Of a stretch of DNA of 64,000 nucleotides, positions 42,901 through 51,156 are shown piece after piece. The position numbers and the translations under genes were made by a program. Position 1 is the stretch's first letter; each line of letters opens with the position of its first letter. Source of the DNA: Paragonimus westermani (lineage: Eukaryota; Platyhelminthes; Trematoda; Plagiorchiida; Troglotrematidae); contig QNGE01003248.1 of assembly GCA_008508345.1 (NCBI GenBank), positions 1 to 64,000 of the forward strand. The letters run 5' to 3'. The notes under the pieces are model-generated. The model had not been told where the DNA came from and did not search any database. It saw only the letters and a list, made by a program, of their open reading frames with translations.

Positions 42901-45900
42901 TTTTCCCCAATTTGGAGAGTAGAATATGTCGTCTGTTTTCTCATAAACCAGGCAGGCAGCTAATTACTTGAATCCTGTCAGGAAGCTAGACACAACCAGT
43001 TCTTTTTTGTCGGCGAATTAAAGTGGCTAAATTTCACTGCAAGAGACATTTCCCGGTATGTCATTTGATCACATCAAGAAAGTTTGATCGTCAAACGACC
43101 GAAATTCATTTTCACTCGTTCACACGATGTAAACACCGAGTTGAGGTGCGTTCCGTTTGATAGATCTTCTACTAAAATACATACGGATTATGGACGATTA
43201 ATTTTCAAAGAACAAGAAAAACTGGTTTGTGTTTGAATAGTTGAATATGACTCCTGGAGTCAATAAGTTATTCATTTAATGCAGTTAACGTTTAGTCAAT
43301 AACGGCAGCGGCTGAACCATGAAGTCACCCGCCCGTGCACTCTTCTCGATTAGTCAGTGTAAGTCTGTTCAGCGTCTGTACTGTGCTGAGTTAGCTGAAG
43401 GCTATGAGGTTAAGTTTCTTAAAGTAACTTCAAAAATCTTTGAATTACACGATTCTTGGTTGTTTGTTCAGCCACGACAAATGGAACTCTATCAGGTGAA
43501 AAAGATCCCTGGTTCACGGTCTGTTGGCATTCATTCGTCGGTTTATTTTAGTCCATGTTATGTGGGAGACCAGTGGTATATGTTATGAGTAGATTTGATA
43601 CGGAGTTTTCCCACAAGCTCGTAGGCATTGGATTCTAACGATCGATGGAATAAACTGCCAACTAAACAAGACTGATTCCAGTCGGCGGAAAGGTTACAAA
43701 CACGAGGACAGTGGCTCATGATAATAATGAGACTAATACTAGTTATGAATAAGTTATAGCCGATCACCGAAAAATCTCAACCTACCATAACACCTTTGAT
43801 CCCGACACATCGACACTTGTCCGGTGTGCATATCCGCTGACACCGATAAGGATCTTCATAGTTATATTGCTACAGGAATAGAAAGGAATGGAAACAACTA
43901 TTAACTGTCACAATTAATCATGCGCAAGAGAAGTTGTTCATTCACTCGGTTGCACCACACAAAACAATTATTTTGTGTGCAGGCGGAATGTGTTCCAGGC
44001 CAGCACTTGGCCGAATCACTTCCCTTTTGGGGTGGCATTTCCAGACCAAAACACATTCTTACTAATACTGACTGACTGTCCGATCCGTTGTTGCTGTTGA
44101 TTAGCTGTGAAAACTGAAGGCAGTAAAATGGCCTTCCGCTTACAAGAATAAACACTTCAGTTGTCAGTTGTTGATTCTTGTGTACGTGTGCACATTCTGT
44201 CATATGTTGTTTTTCAAACGGATTTGTTGCCTATATACTAGGTGTATGTATACAAACAAATTCCAAAAGTTTAAGTATCCAAACTTCCGTCAAGGCACGT
44301 AGAATATGTTCTATCAATACAAACGCGTAACTTAGATGGCTTATTTTTTCGGTTTCATTCTTAGTATTTCGCACATTCGCTACAAAGGCACCCTACAATT
44401 AGGATTCGAAAGAGGCCGGCTGGAAAGTCTATCTGAATGCAAAGGCTGCGATCAAATGTGAGTGATGGTCAACTTGAAAACTAGGATTAGGCCAGGGTGA
44501 AAGTAATAAACGGGAATGACAGCAAGTATACGCACAGCGCGCAGATCACTGAAGACGTGAGGAGTGCTTAGGTGAATTCATATCAGCCACAGGAGAACTG
44601 GAGTAAATGGGCATGTCTGTATGCGTCGCCTGCTTTGCACCCGGTATCGGGTGATTTGTGACCGGCAATGTGAATAAGTGTCTCGAGATGATACTTTGGT
44701 CGCGGTTGCTATGAGGTCAACGAAGCAGTGGTCAACATGAATGCCTTGAGAGAACGTGAACTGAAGTTCGAATAATGGTCGTGACAAGTATTGCACTCTT
44801 GACTAGCTCCAACACAAGCCAGCCTCTTATCTGGTGCTCTTTCCAAAGGACGTGATTAAAATGTAAGAATGCGTGTTGGGCTGCGACCGAATGTGACTGA
44901 CGATCACTGTAAATCAAGCAGTGGAAAAACCACTGAACAGTACGAAGTTTACTTATGATGCTAACTGCCTGTAAGTGAAAACGGTGAACATTGGTTATTG
45001 CACACAAGACCAAGCGCAAATGTATTTCCGTTAAGTAGTCTCGATAGGAAATGAGGGCACATGCCGATAACGCAAATACTGTCAGCAATGAGTGATCAGC
45101 ACATCAACTCTTCTAACCATACATTCATTTGAAAAAGCTTGCTGATGTTACTGGTACCAGTTGGTAACTCTGATACCTTTAACTTGTAGTTTTTTCGATG
45201 GACCTTAGACCTGACGAATATGCTGTCCATGGAAGGCAGCGAACTCAGTTAACTCAAAAGCACTACTAATTTCAGTCGATGAGGTCTGATACCGCTTTTT
45301 AGCCCAGGTATTCACAGCTGTGAATGTGAATCTAACACCATGTGACTATTTTGTTAGGTAATGTTGTTGTTCTGTGGTGACACTTCACGTGTATCATTCA
45401 CTAAGTCTACCCAAATTAAGTCATCCTGGATGAAGAACCGGAACATGAGCTGTGCAACCAATGACGGGTTCCTAACGCTGCACCTCAAGAGCCTTCTACC
45501 ATAACGTCGCGAAGTGCACCCTGTCGCGTTGAACAAAGTACATTGCTTCCATGTACGGTTGGCGTGTAAATAGCATCCTCTAAACATATCTAGTCTCGAT
45601 TTTCTTCGGATTCCAACTGAAGTTTTTTGTAGACAGACAGCCACTCTTATAATCCAAAATAGAGGTCAATTCTGTCCATCACAATTTTTGGATACCATCT
45701 TCAAAACGTCTGCGAATTACCCCCTTTGTCTTCCGCACAGTTTAATCCTTACTGATGTTCACTCTCTGCTCAACGTCGGTGGCTTGGATGCTCGTTCCGG
45801 TTCCCCCACCACCTAATTGCTCGTCATGATATACATTCATCTTAATCGGGATCAATAACGAGTTGAAAAAGTATGGACAATGAAATCCGAGTTAGTCATT

Positions 45901-48021
45901 AGTATGACTACACTGTCATTATTGTCAAATGTTGCGATTAGACACTCCAAGCTCCCTAAACGATTATCTTCTACCGTGAATCCTGAGTAACACGATCGAA
46001 CGCACAGTTGAAGAGCGTGTTGGAGCAACCCTGGCAGATCGAGTGCCCGATGGGGGTTTACTTATTATCGAATCGCTGAACAGAACGCCCGCTGAAGGGA
46101 TTACCACACATCAAAATAGATATACTTCCTGTTGATGATAACAGAGGAACATGCTCGTTTTACGGCAAGTAAGTATGAATTGTTGTTGAGTTATGCGTCT
46201 GAATATCAGTATGTTTAAGTAAGTCAGTCAAACAGCCTACACAAACCAAAACTAGAAGTTATAGTTGACAACACTTCGAAACGTCCGGGCTTTTGTTGGA
46301 TTCGAACCGGCAACAGAATCTACATACCTTTGAGCAACACAAACAATATTGATTGACTGATATGCAGCTATGCCGGATGGCAAAAACCGTTTCATTACAT
46401 TGCAAAACACGACTGATCGGCCTTCTAGCGTGTTCCCACGGTAACCTGGTTTCTCAATACTGGGCTTCTTACGCAGAAAGAGTACAATTAGACCTACAAC
46501 TTTAACTCTGGTTTGGCTTATCAGCTATACTTCTGAATTTGTGACACGTTCGCTCGACACTCTCTGAATGAACAAGCATGATAAGTACAGTAATCACTGA
46601 TCGAAACTCACCGCCGAGACGATAGAGACTTCGAAAAGGATAACCGCTAGAGTGGCGATAATGAATCTGTAAACAGATTAGAAATGAATGTGCAATCAGC
46701 AAAATTTCAAAACCAAATGGAAAGTGATTTATTAATGAATAACCAGAAAACTTATTTCACGTAACAATGATCCTATAAACTGTGTGCACAATAAACTCTT
46801 CTAAAATGGATGTTTGCTCGTCGTCCACAGCGTTACAATGGCTGAACCGACCTGTGTGTTTGTGCAATAGATATGATTTGCCACGATGTGGTAGGCTGTC
46901 TGTTAGAGCAACTGTTGTCTAGTGCAGACGAAACATGCTATCAAGTGCCGTATAGCAGATATGTTTGTTTGGAACACTGCCATTCGTGTAGAAATTCAGC
47001 CAGATCACTTGGAAATATTTCCACAGGGAAATTGTGTTCAACTCAAAGTAGTAATAATGTTCCATATCTAAAGGCCTTCAGCTACACTCTCAAAAATGTA
47101 TACTGCAAGTAACGATGTGTGTATTAAACAAACTGAACAGTACACCTATTCACCAAAAAAATTCGATACACACAATCGGCTAACGACCAATTTTGGTCAG
47201 ACTTAGTTTTGCCAGTTGGTTTTTGCCAGTTGATGAGGGTTTCACACTGTGTAAAGAAGAAAATCAGAAACTATTTGATGATGCGAACACTATTAGGAGA
47301 TTTCGATTTATGTACGTTGAGCATTTCGTTCAACCAAAAATCCTGGTTGATACATTTCAAAAAACTACTGTAGAACTCTTTATCCGCATTTAGCTCATGT
47401 GGTCGCTTCTATACAGTGGACATTGCATTTTGGCGTGCAGCTATAGAAATGCCGCTATTTGTAATCAATTGTAGTAATTGTTGTCTAGTACGCTGACATA
47501 AAGCACACACACTGAGTTCGTTTCGACTGGTTGGATCAAGACACGTAGTTCGTGTACAACTTGCCTATGAACCCTTGCAAGATGTGGATGAACAGGTGCG
47601 TTCTCTTATTGACTAAATCCGATTGGATGCGCACACTGAGTATAACAGTTAACAGAACATGAGAGCAGCTCATACAGTCGGGTTGCATGTGCCACAGTTG
47701 AGGAATAGTTCAAGGTCGGTAACGAAATGATCAGGTATGTCATAACCACTGACCACAAAGGATACCTGACAAAAACATCACAGGTGAGTAGTAAAAATAT
47801 GCCCATAAACCACAAACTGATGAACACAAACTAACGGTGGCATGACACATGAGGGTGTTGAGTCTTGTTTCTGTTTGAGCAGATTAGTTGTCTACAGTCT
47901 CGCTCCGATTAAGAGTTGAACTTCTCCAGCGGTTATTAGAAAACTCGGTTGATCTACGTTTTAATATCCTCAAATTAATCGTTCATCGGGAAACTTTATG
48001 TTACAATACTTACCGAAACAT
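779..48021 (-). CDS. Type IV collagen alpha chain, 5' part (18 exons, gene continues past left edge)
   Basis: Secreted basement-membrane collagen; chains trimerise through the C-terminal NC1 domain and cross-link as tetramers through the N-terminal 7S domain. Joining 18 minus-strand exons (48021-48014, 46666-46612, 43869-43786, 34705-34571, 32959-32915, 31075-31013, 27974-27852, 23983-23948, 21316-21254, 20908-20735, 19779-19726, 19058-18996, 17007-16963, 15163-15044, 12336-12129, 3965-3672, 3528-3350, 976-779) gives 1,947 nt and 649 codons with no stop and consistent phases. Order: signal peptide (1-21), 7S region with Cys31/35/40/42 and Cys126, then interrupted Gly-X-Y repeats. The C-x-C-x-G-x-K-G end of the cysteine cluster is typical of type IV chains and absent from fibrillar ones. 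The frequent short interruptions also fit type IV. NC1 is outside the window. Whether it is an alpha1- or alpha2-type chain cannot be decided here. Confidence 0.93.
977..3349 (-). other. Intron 17
   Basis: 2,373 bp. A 74-codon minus-strand open frame at 3058-2834 matches nothing I recognise and does not fit the collagen phases. No repeat was identified. Confidence 0.75.
3350..3528 (-). CDS. Collagen IV exon 17: Gly-X-Y with C-x2-C interruption and RGD
   Basis: 179 nt, two bases of Gly524 plus residues 525-583. It opens with the interruption [12 protein letters not shown] (Cys530, Cys533). A short C-x2-C interruption is also present in vertebrate alpha1(IV) (ESCLICDIDG). It is followed by an RGD at 547-549 within [10 protein letters not shown]. 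Acceptor CAACGTAG, donor GTAGGC. It is separated from exon 16 by the shortest intron here (143 bp). Confidence 0.92.
3672..3965 (-). CDS. Collagen IV exon 16: long Gly-X-Y exon
   Basis: 294 nt, the longest exon here: two bases completing Gly426, 97 codons, and one base of Gly524. It starts [12 protein letters not shown] and ends [10 protein letters not shown]. Interruptions are [10 protein letters not shown] and GFRGTGSRG. Acceptor GTGTTTCAG, donor GTAGCT, phase 1 at both ends. Confidence 0.93.
5895..6412. mobile_element. 513-bp GC-rich insertion inside the transposase, 5-bp target duplication
   Basis: ACTAG occurs at 5895-5899 and again at 6408-6412, exactly where transposase similarity stops and resumes. 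Removing one repeat plus the intervening DNA (513 bp, divisible by three) rejoins the two transposase segments in one frame. The insert is clearly richer in GC than its surroundings and carries a degenerate direct repeat of period about 170 bp. It has no obvious TG...CA ends or poly-A tail. Its family is not recognised. Confidence 0.6.
5966..6290 (+). repeat. Degenerate direct repeat, period about 170 bp
   Basis: TATTCCAACACTCG begins at 5966 and at 6138. CGGACCAACGGGCGA begins at 6077 and at 6246. Both unit copies also carry an ATGGCAGGCA block. The units have diverged considerably. Confidence 0.65.
12129..12336 (-). CDS. Collagen IV exon 15: Gly-X-Y with two cysteines
   Basis: 208 nt, residues 357-425 plus the first base of the next Gly codon. 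It starts [13 protein letters not shown] (Cys361) and later has the interruptions GAYSVPG and GRPCTEG (Cys411). The donor GTAAGT leaves one base (phase 1), which exon 16 completes. The acceptor is CACATTCCAAG, less pyrimidine-rich than the others, so the exact 5' edge is slightly less certain. Confidence 0.88.
12337..15043 (-). other. Intron 14
   Basis: 2,707 bp. Contains a diverged SINE copy at about 14183-14350. Nothing else is recognisable. Confidence 0.75.
14183..14350 (+). repeat. Diverged tRNA-derived SINE copy
   Basis: Aligns by eye with the better copy at 22763-22987. It has an A-box-like segment (GTGCAGTCATAAACACGG), a B-box-like GAGTTCAAGTACC at about 14232, the shared GCACTACTGATGA stretch, and TTCCGAAAAGGGCTG. 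It lacks the typical 3' tail. Confidence 0.55.
15044..15163 (-). CDS. Collagen IV exon 14: Gly-X-Y
   Basis: 120 nt, residues 317-356, from [13 protein letters not shown] to FMGPKGKPG. Acceptor TTCCACTGCAG, donor GTACGT. It ends with a glycine codon and the next exon starts with one, so the junction itself is a short Gly-Gly break in the triplet register. Confidence 0.92.
15164..16962 (-). other. Intron 13
   Basis: 1,799 bp. Only short open frames without recognisable similarity. Confidence 0.75.
16963..17007 (-). CDS. Collagen IV exon 13: Gly-X-Y
   Basis: 45 nt, five triplets [15 protein letters not shown] (residues 302-316). Acceptor CGTCCACAG, donor GTGAGT, phase 0. Confidence 0.92.
17008..18995 (-). 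other. Intron 12
   Basis: 1,988 bp. A 106-codon minus-strand open frame (18752-18432) has no family signature. No repeat identified. Confidence 0.75.
18996..19058 (-). CDS. Collagen IV exon 12: Gly-X-Y
   Basis: 63 nt, seven triplets (residues 281-301), [13 protein letters not shown] then LPGRHGDR. Acceptor TTTACTTCAG, donor GTGAGT, phase 0. Confidence 0.93.
19059..20734 (-). other. Introns 11 and 10 (around exon 11)
   Basis: 667 bp and 955 bp on either side of the 54-bp exon 11. Nothing recognisable in either. Confidence 0.75.
19726..19779 (-). CDS. Collagen IV exon 11: Gly-X-Y
   Basis: 54 nt, six triplets [18 protein letters not shown] (residues 263-280). Acceptor CATTTACAG, donor GTAAGT, phase 0. 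54 bp is the classic collagen exon unit. Confidence 0.93.
20735..20908 (-). CDS. Collagen IV exon 10: Gly-X-Y with cysteine-bearing interruption
   Basis: 174 nt, residues 205-262. Two interruptions are seen: [11 protein letters not shown], and [13 protein letters not shown] with Cys245. Between them is a charged run, [13 protein letters not shown]. Acceptor GATTTTCCAG, donor GTGAGT, phase 0 at both ends. Confidence 0.93.
20909..21253 (-). other. Intron 9
   Basis: 345 bp, bounded by GTAAGG and TTTTCCAG. No content of note. Confidence 0.85.
21254..21316 (-). CDS. Collagen IV exon 9: Gly-X-Y
   Basis: 63 nt, seven triplets (residues 184-204), [13 protein letters not shown] then YRGMPGMK. Acceptor AAATTCCAG, donor GTAAGG, phase 0. 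Confidence 0.93.
22524..22570 (+). repeat. SINE 3' tail fragment
   Basis: The block AACTTGAAAACAAACC followed by AAATCCCCGACTACTCATC and AGTAATC matches the 3' end of the SINE at 22940-22987 and the fragment at 53917-53960. Confidence 0.7.
22763..22987 (+). repeat. tRNA-derived SINE, best-preserved copy
   Basis: The 5' part resembles a tRNA gene. An A-box-like TGGCGCAGTGG is at 22771-22781 and a B box GTTCAAATC (matching GWTCRANNC) at 22802-22810, the internal RNA polymerase III promoter. The body contains GCACTACTGATGAGCTC and TTTTCGAAAAGGGCTGGC. The 3' end is GTGAGTGATGGTCAACTTG plus the tail shared with the other copies. Upstream, GCCAGAGTGGTTGAGCG (22714) is also tRNA-like, so a second, truncated unit may abut it. 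Confidence 0.75.
23948..23983 (-). CDS. Collagen IV exon 8: Gly-X-Y
   Basis: 36 nt, four triplets [12 protein letters not shown] (residues 172-183). Acceptor CCCTTTTCAG, donor GTAAGT, phase 0. This is the shortest internal exon found. Confidence 0.92.
23984..27851 (-). other. Intron 7
   Basis: 3,868 bp. Contains a short TA run (about 24665-24677) and an isolated B-box-like GTTCGATTC at about 24282, without a matching A box. Nothing else is recognisable. Confidence 0.75.
27852..27974 (-). CDS. Collagen IV exon 7: Gly-X-Y with two small interruptions
   Basis: 123 nt, residues 131-171. The triplet run breaks at GSPAVPG and GWSAQG, both typical of the flexible sites in type IV helices. Acceptor TTGCCGTCAG; donor GTTTGT is the weakest in the gene, but the flanking Gly-X-Y register is correct. 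Confidence 0.9.
27975..31012 (-). other. Intron 6
   Basis: 3,038 bp. Holds a run of about ten G near 30941-30951. Otherwise nothing is recognisable. Confidence 0.75.
31013..31075 (-). CDS. Collagen IV exon 6: Gly-X-Y with fifth 7S cysteine
   Basis: 63 nt, seven triplets, residues 110-130, [13 protein letters not shown] then EPGCYGDP. Cys126, in the X position, lies 84 residues after the exon 3 cluster. It probably corresponds to the single cysteine later in the 7S helix of other type IV chains (human alpha1 GCNGTKG). The N-glycosylation sequon found beside that cysteine in vertebrate chains is not present here. Acceptor CTTCCAG, donor GTAAGC. Confidence 0.93.
31076..32914 (-). other. Intron 5
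   Basis: 1,839 bp. Holds a short CAT microsatellite near 32370-32384, a purine-rich tract near 32457-32500, a small perfect hairpin CAAGGTG-CCTA-CACCTTG near 32543-32560, and a TA run near 32766-32780. Confidence 0.75.
32915..32959 (-). CDS. Collagen IV exon 5: Gly-X-Y
   Basis: 45 nt, five triplets [15 protein letters not shown] (residues 95-109). Acceptor GTTTGTTTCAG, donor GTAAGT, phase 0 at both ends. Confidence 0.93.
32960..34570 (-). other. Intron 4
   Basis: 1,611 bp. Nothing recognisable. Confidence 0.75.
34571..34705 (-). CDS. Collagen IV exon 4: Gly-X-Y, 7S region
   Basis: 135 nt, 15 uninterrupted triplets (residues 50-94), starting [13 protein letters not shown] and ending GRQGFKGEQ. 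Acceptor TTTTTAG, donor GTGGGT. Both boundaries are phase 0 and keep the triplet register with exons 3 and 5. Confidence 0.93.
34706..43785 (-). other. Intron 3, largest intron (9.1 kb)
   Basis: Contains the rearranged transposon copy at 36490-37327. I searched both strands for additional Gly-X-Y exons by eye and found none. Exons 3 and 4 already join in phase and in triplet register. The rest is unassigned. Confidence 0.75.
36490..37327. mobile_element. Rearranged Tc1/mariner-like transposon, copy 2
   Basis: The left block (36490-37114, plus orientation) carries the leader and the transposase start at 36939, nearly identical to copy 1. Codon 28 here is TAG where copy 1 has TGG (Trp). At about 37115 it joins an inverted copy of the element's 3' end (37115-37327 equals copy 1 6823-6611 on the other strand). 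The central transposase region is missing. The element is therefore internally deleted with an inversion and cannot encode transposase. Confidence 0.78.
43786..43869 (-). CDS. Collagen IV exon 3: 7S domain cysteine cluster
   Basis: 28 codons between a CCTGTAG acceptor and a GTAGGT donor, residues 22-49. It encodes [10 protein letters not shown] then [11 protein letters not shown] then VGIKGVM. The spacing C-x3-C-x4-C-x-C-x-G-x-K-G matches the N-terminal 7S cysteine cluster of type IV collagens (human alpha1 has C-x4-C-x2-C-x-C-x-G-x-K-G). These cysteines make inter-trimer disulfides in the network. The Gly-X-Y repeat starts at the end of this exon. Confidence 0.93.
44404..44481 (+). repeat. 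SINE 3' fragment
   Basis: GGCTGGAAAGTCTATCTGAATG, then GGCTGCGATCAAATGTGAGTG and ATGGTCAACTTGAAAA, match the 3' half of the copy at 22763-22987. The tRNA-like 5' part is missing. Confidence 0.7.
44710..44910 (+). repeat. Diverged SINE copy
   Basis: Follows the same order as the 22.8-kb copy: TGAGGTCAACGAAGCAGTGG (A-box region), GAAGTTCGAATAATGG (B-box region), GTCGTGACAAGTATTGCACT, then GGGCTGCGACCGAATGTGAC and CGATCACTGT. Many substitutions suggest an old insertion. Confidence 0.6.
46612..46666 (-). CDS. Collagen IV exon 2: signal peptide core
   Basis: Bounded by a TCTGTTTACAG acceptor and a GTGAGT donor. In phase with exon 1 it reads [10 protein letters not shown] followed by [11 protein letters not shown], a classic 21-residue signal peptide. 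It has a basic residue, a hydrophobic core and a V-S-A end suited to signal peptidase. It ends in phase 0, matching exon 3. Confidence 0.82.
46667..48013 (-). other. Intron 1
   Basis: 1,347 bp splitting the signal peptide after codon 2 plus two bases. A 79-codon cysteine-rich plus-strand open frame (46873-47112) and a hydrophobic minus-strand frame (47827-47606, GTG start, wrong phase) were examined and not accepted as exons. Confidence 0.7.
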
Positions 48022-48027
48022 GGTTCC
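48014..48027 (-). CDS. Collagen IV exon 1: start codon (coding 48021-48014)
   Basis: Only eight coding bases, ATG TTT CG, followed by a perfect GTAAGT donor. The split third codon (CG|A, Arg) joins exon 2 in phase 2. The start was chosen because it is the first ATG upstream of exon 2 with a strong donor in the required phase, and the join gives an ideal signal peptide. An AG (in TTCAG) lies immediately before position 48027, so the exon may be as short as 14 nt if that AG is a cis- or trans-splice acceptor. No TATA-like element was evident. Confidence 0.75.
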
Positions 48028-51000
48028 CTGAATTTGAATAGTTCAACTTACGTAAAATCCTAACGGAGCAAATTCACAATTTAGCGTTCTCTTGCAGGCT
48101 GGGTCGGCCGGAAGTAGTGTCTAAATTAGAAAGTTGCAACCAACTATGCGATATGTTCAGTTGTGTATAGAGTCTGTTAGTCAAGTTCGGAATGATCTGT
48201 CCAGGTGGACCATAGATGAAACAATTTATTAACAGCTACTTAAACTGTGGCTGTGAGTAATTTTGAATGTGGTAGGTTTAGAACAGGGTGAACTGATACG
48301 GCTAGATTGGGCATACATAACTGACAAGTAATGTCGTCTACATTTCTAAAAATGATCAGCCGAATTCTTCTTGAAAGTTTACGATGGTGACGAGTAGGAC
48401 ATGTTACAACAACTAACAGGACACTAAAAGAGCCATCGAAAAAATATAGTGTAACAAGTCACATACTTTCCCAAAAGTATTTGCTAAGGTGTGCACCTGT
48501 TTTCGTTAGTTAATACCTTAAAGTAAAAATCCCAAAGAAACCTGCACGAAATCTTTTTCGTGGATTGAAACCAGCCGCTTCCCTCGGAGGTAAATAGTGT
48601 GGTTGCACTGACGTACCAAACAAAGCTTGTTACATTATCGACAGCCAGAAGCGATACCAAAGTACACAAAACTGTTTGTCGGCAACATTCGAAAACTGAG
48701 CTGGCAAGTTAAGATCTAAACTGGTCCAGATGTAACTGAGCAAGAATGTATTCGCATTGTAAGAAAAATCAACGTGATTAAAACTAGCCTTTTACCCTAG
48801 TCATCGGTCACAGTGCGTTTGATGCACAATTTGGTCGAGGTAGTTGTTTATACGTCTGAGGTGTTGGAGTTCACGTCAGACCAACATCCATCAAACTACT
48901 ATCAAGAGATGTGAGTACTGTTCTTCAACGACGTCATTTTCAAGATGTAAATGAATCGGTTCATCTACAGCCTAGACTAATAACTTAGCGTAAAGCCAAG
49001 TCTTTCCTTCGGTAACAAATAAAAATGGTCGAATTGCGCGACAGCGTTACTCACATTGATTAAGAAATTATGTCTCTAGTAAAGAGTTGTGAGTTTGAGC
49101 TGAGATCGTGTGAAACTTATTTATGCCTGGTCAACTTAACAGTGTCCCAGCCCGCGTATAGAGATGGTGTGGCGTGGCAACGATGTGGTGCTAGATAATT
49201 TGACGTCAGCAGATTTGTAGACTATTTCCTCTTCTTCTCAGACACACTCATGCTGAAGCAGTTCAGCACAATATGATTTCTGTGTAATTGCTACGGCAAG
49301 TTTCAATTAGTGGTAATATAAAGCAGTTCTTTTATGCGAGCTGTAATATTTTAGGCCACCAAGAGTATTACTGATAAGAGCTTTAGTCTTAATTGCGCAT
49401 GTATTTAAAGCTCAGTGTCCTCTGTAAGGAGTACTAATATTACTGAGGGTATTGCGGTTGCATCGGCTACGTTTCATGAAAGTAGAGTGCCCTCTTCAGA
49501 AAAATAGCTCTACCTAATAAGTATTATTTTACCTACCAGGAGAATTTTCCAATTTGGTGAGAAAGGTGCATGCGTACTATTGTTGAGCTCAAGCAGCAAC
49601 GAAACTGCCAACCTACGCTTTTGAAGAACATGACCAACCGAAATGTTAAGTGAGCATACAAACTCCAGCCGAATGTGAAGGTCAGCATTCGTAATTGGTC
49701 CTTATTTGGCTTCGATCGGTGTTCGGAATTTGTTTGGGCCAGATTCAGTGACTTGTATTTATAAAGTAACGACTACTATTTGAAGCTGATCGACAGTTTT
49801 GTCAGTTATGTCACGAATGATATTTCGACATGTCGGTAATAGAACAGTCATCGTGCAAACCTGTAAATTTCTGAAAATAGATTGAGCAGCATCATAGGAC
49901 GCAAACACCGGTTGTTAACCATTACAACGGTTGAACACAGCACATCTCAAGTATTAACTACAATGGTTAATCAAATGAATAAATTATCATTGATTTCATT
50001 GCTAATATTATCATTATATAAACAACACGACGAAGAAAAGGTATCTTGAATTTGGTCGTAATACCTCCACACCGTATTTAACATATCTAATTAAGCTAAC
50101 TATCATTTGATCAGGTATCCAGCAACATTCTGTCATAAAACGAACAATCTGAATCGTCGCTTTTAGAAATTTAATCTTATGCGCAGTTGTAAAAAAGCGG
50201 TGCCAGATTTTATTGATTTTTTTTCGAATCAAACTTCATCGCTTAAATAGTGCTAAGTGTTCGTATTTCCAAATGGAACTAATGAGTTTAAGATACTCAC
50301 CACCTCACTTGTTTTCCGATTTTCTACACTACAACAGTGTTTATATTTTCAAGAAAATACGAATATATTAAGAAAAATGAATAAGTTTTCACGTGACAAT
50401 TTTGTATTTATTCTCGTTTCTATCAAATAACATTGAAAAATTGCTGTTTTATGAAATCCCCAGTTCCGAAATGATGATCGATAAAATATGTCCGTGTACA
50501 TTACACAAATGCAATTTGGTTACCAAAACACAAAAATCTTATAAGAGTAGCTGTTCGATCATCTGCAACCAATTGGCGGAAGGTTAACATTGAACCATAT
50601 CCACGATGTGTAGCAGCCCTCCAATTCAAATGAAACTTCTGACTGAGTTGCTTTGACCGAAAGCGCACGATCTTAATTGTGTATGTCAATGGTTCACTCC
50701 CTCATCCGGAATGACAGCTGAACCCTCGTCTTTCGTAATGGCTGTCACTTCATCTATATCTCTATAGGCTTGAGAGATCTATTTCACATGCATCTTCTGT
50801 CATAGCTGTTAGTAAGCGATACTCAGCCTGTAAGTGTTAGACTCTACGGGTGACACATCGTACAGAACATGACGGTCAGCATTCTGTTTTTGTCACATGG
50901 ACTCCTACTGACCGGTTGAGCTTTATTTATCAGGATAGTTTACGCAATCCAGTAACGGTAAGAAAGCGTGTTGAGTTTGCGGCAGTTTTCTATGCTGTCT

Positions 51001-51100
51001 GTATTCATCAGAGATTGCAATAACGACTGAAGGACAACAGCCGGTCTTTAGATTAAAAGCCGTTTTGGTAGAAAACTGCAAGCTGTTGTTTCATATACAT
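48028..51100. other. Upstream flank of the collagen IV gene
   Basis: About 3 kb with no Gly-X-Y exon on either strand. It should contain the collagen promoter, but no clear core element could be named. A short signal-peptide-like ATG frame (MTVSILFLSHGLLL, plus strand, about 50874) is seen without a convincing donor. Confidence 0.5.
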
Positions 51101-51156
51101 GCGTGTATCTTTTTGATTAACGAATTACTCACTTGCCTCTTCCGGTGATACACTAG

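Larger units (their letters stand above)
43870..46611 (-). other. Intron 2, with SINE fragments
   Basis: 2,742 bp. Contains a SINE 3' fragment at 44404-44481 and a diverged SINE at 44710-44910. A B-box-like GGTTCGAATCC on the minus strand (about 46310-46300) lacks a credible A box or paired T arm. Confidence 0.75.

Noticed and set aside
34706..43785. A missing collagen exon in the 9-kb intron 3
   Set aside because: Scanning the minus strand found no GGN-rich segment with splice sites. Exon 3 (ends GVM) and exon 4 (starts GPP) keep the triplet register without one.
46298..46340. tRNA gene suggested by GGTTCGAATCC on the minus strand
   Set aside because: The T-arm stem pairs poorly and no A box or acceptor stem is found at the right distance. 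At most it is a decayed SINE head.
47606..47827. Hydrophobic minus-strand frame (MGIFLLLTC) as an alternative signal-peptide exon
   Set aside because: The frame opens with GTG, and its CAG|GTATCC donor would enter exon 2 or 3 in the wrong phase. The 48.0-kb exon fits exactly.
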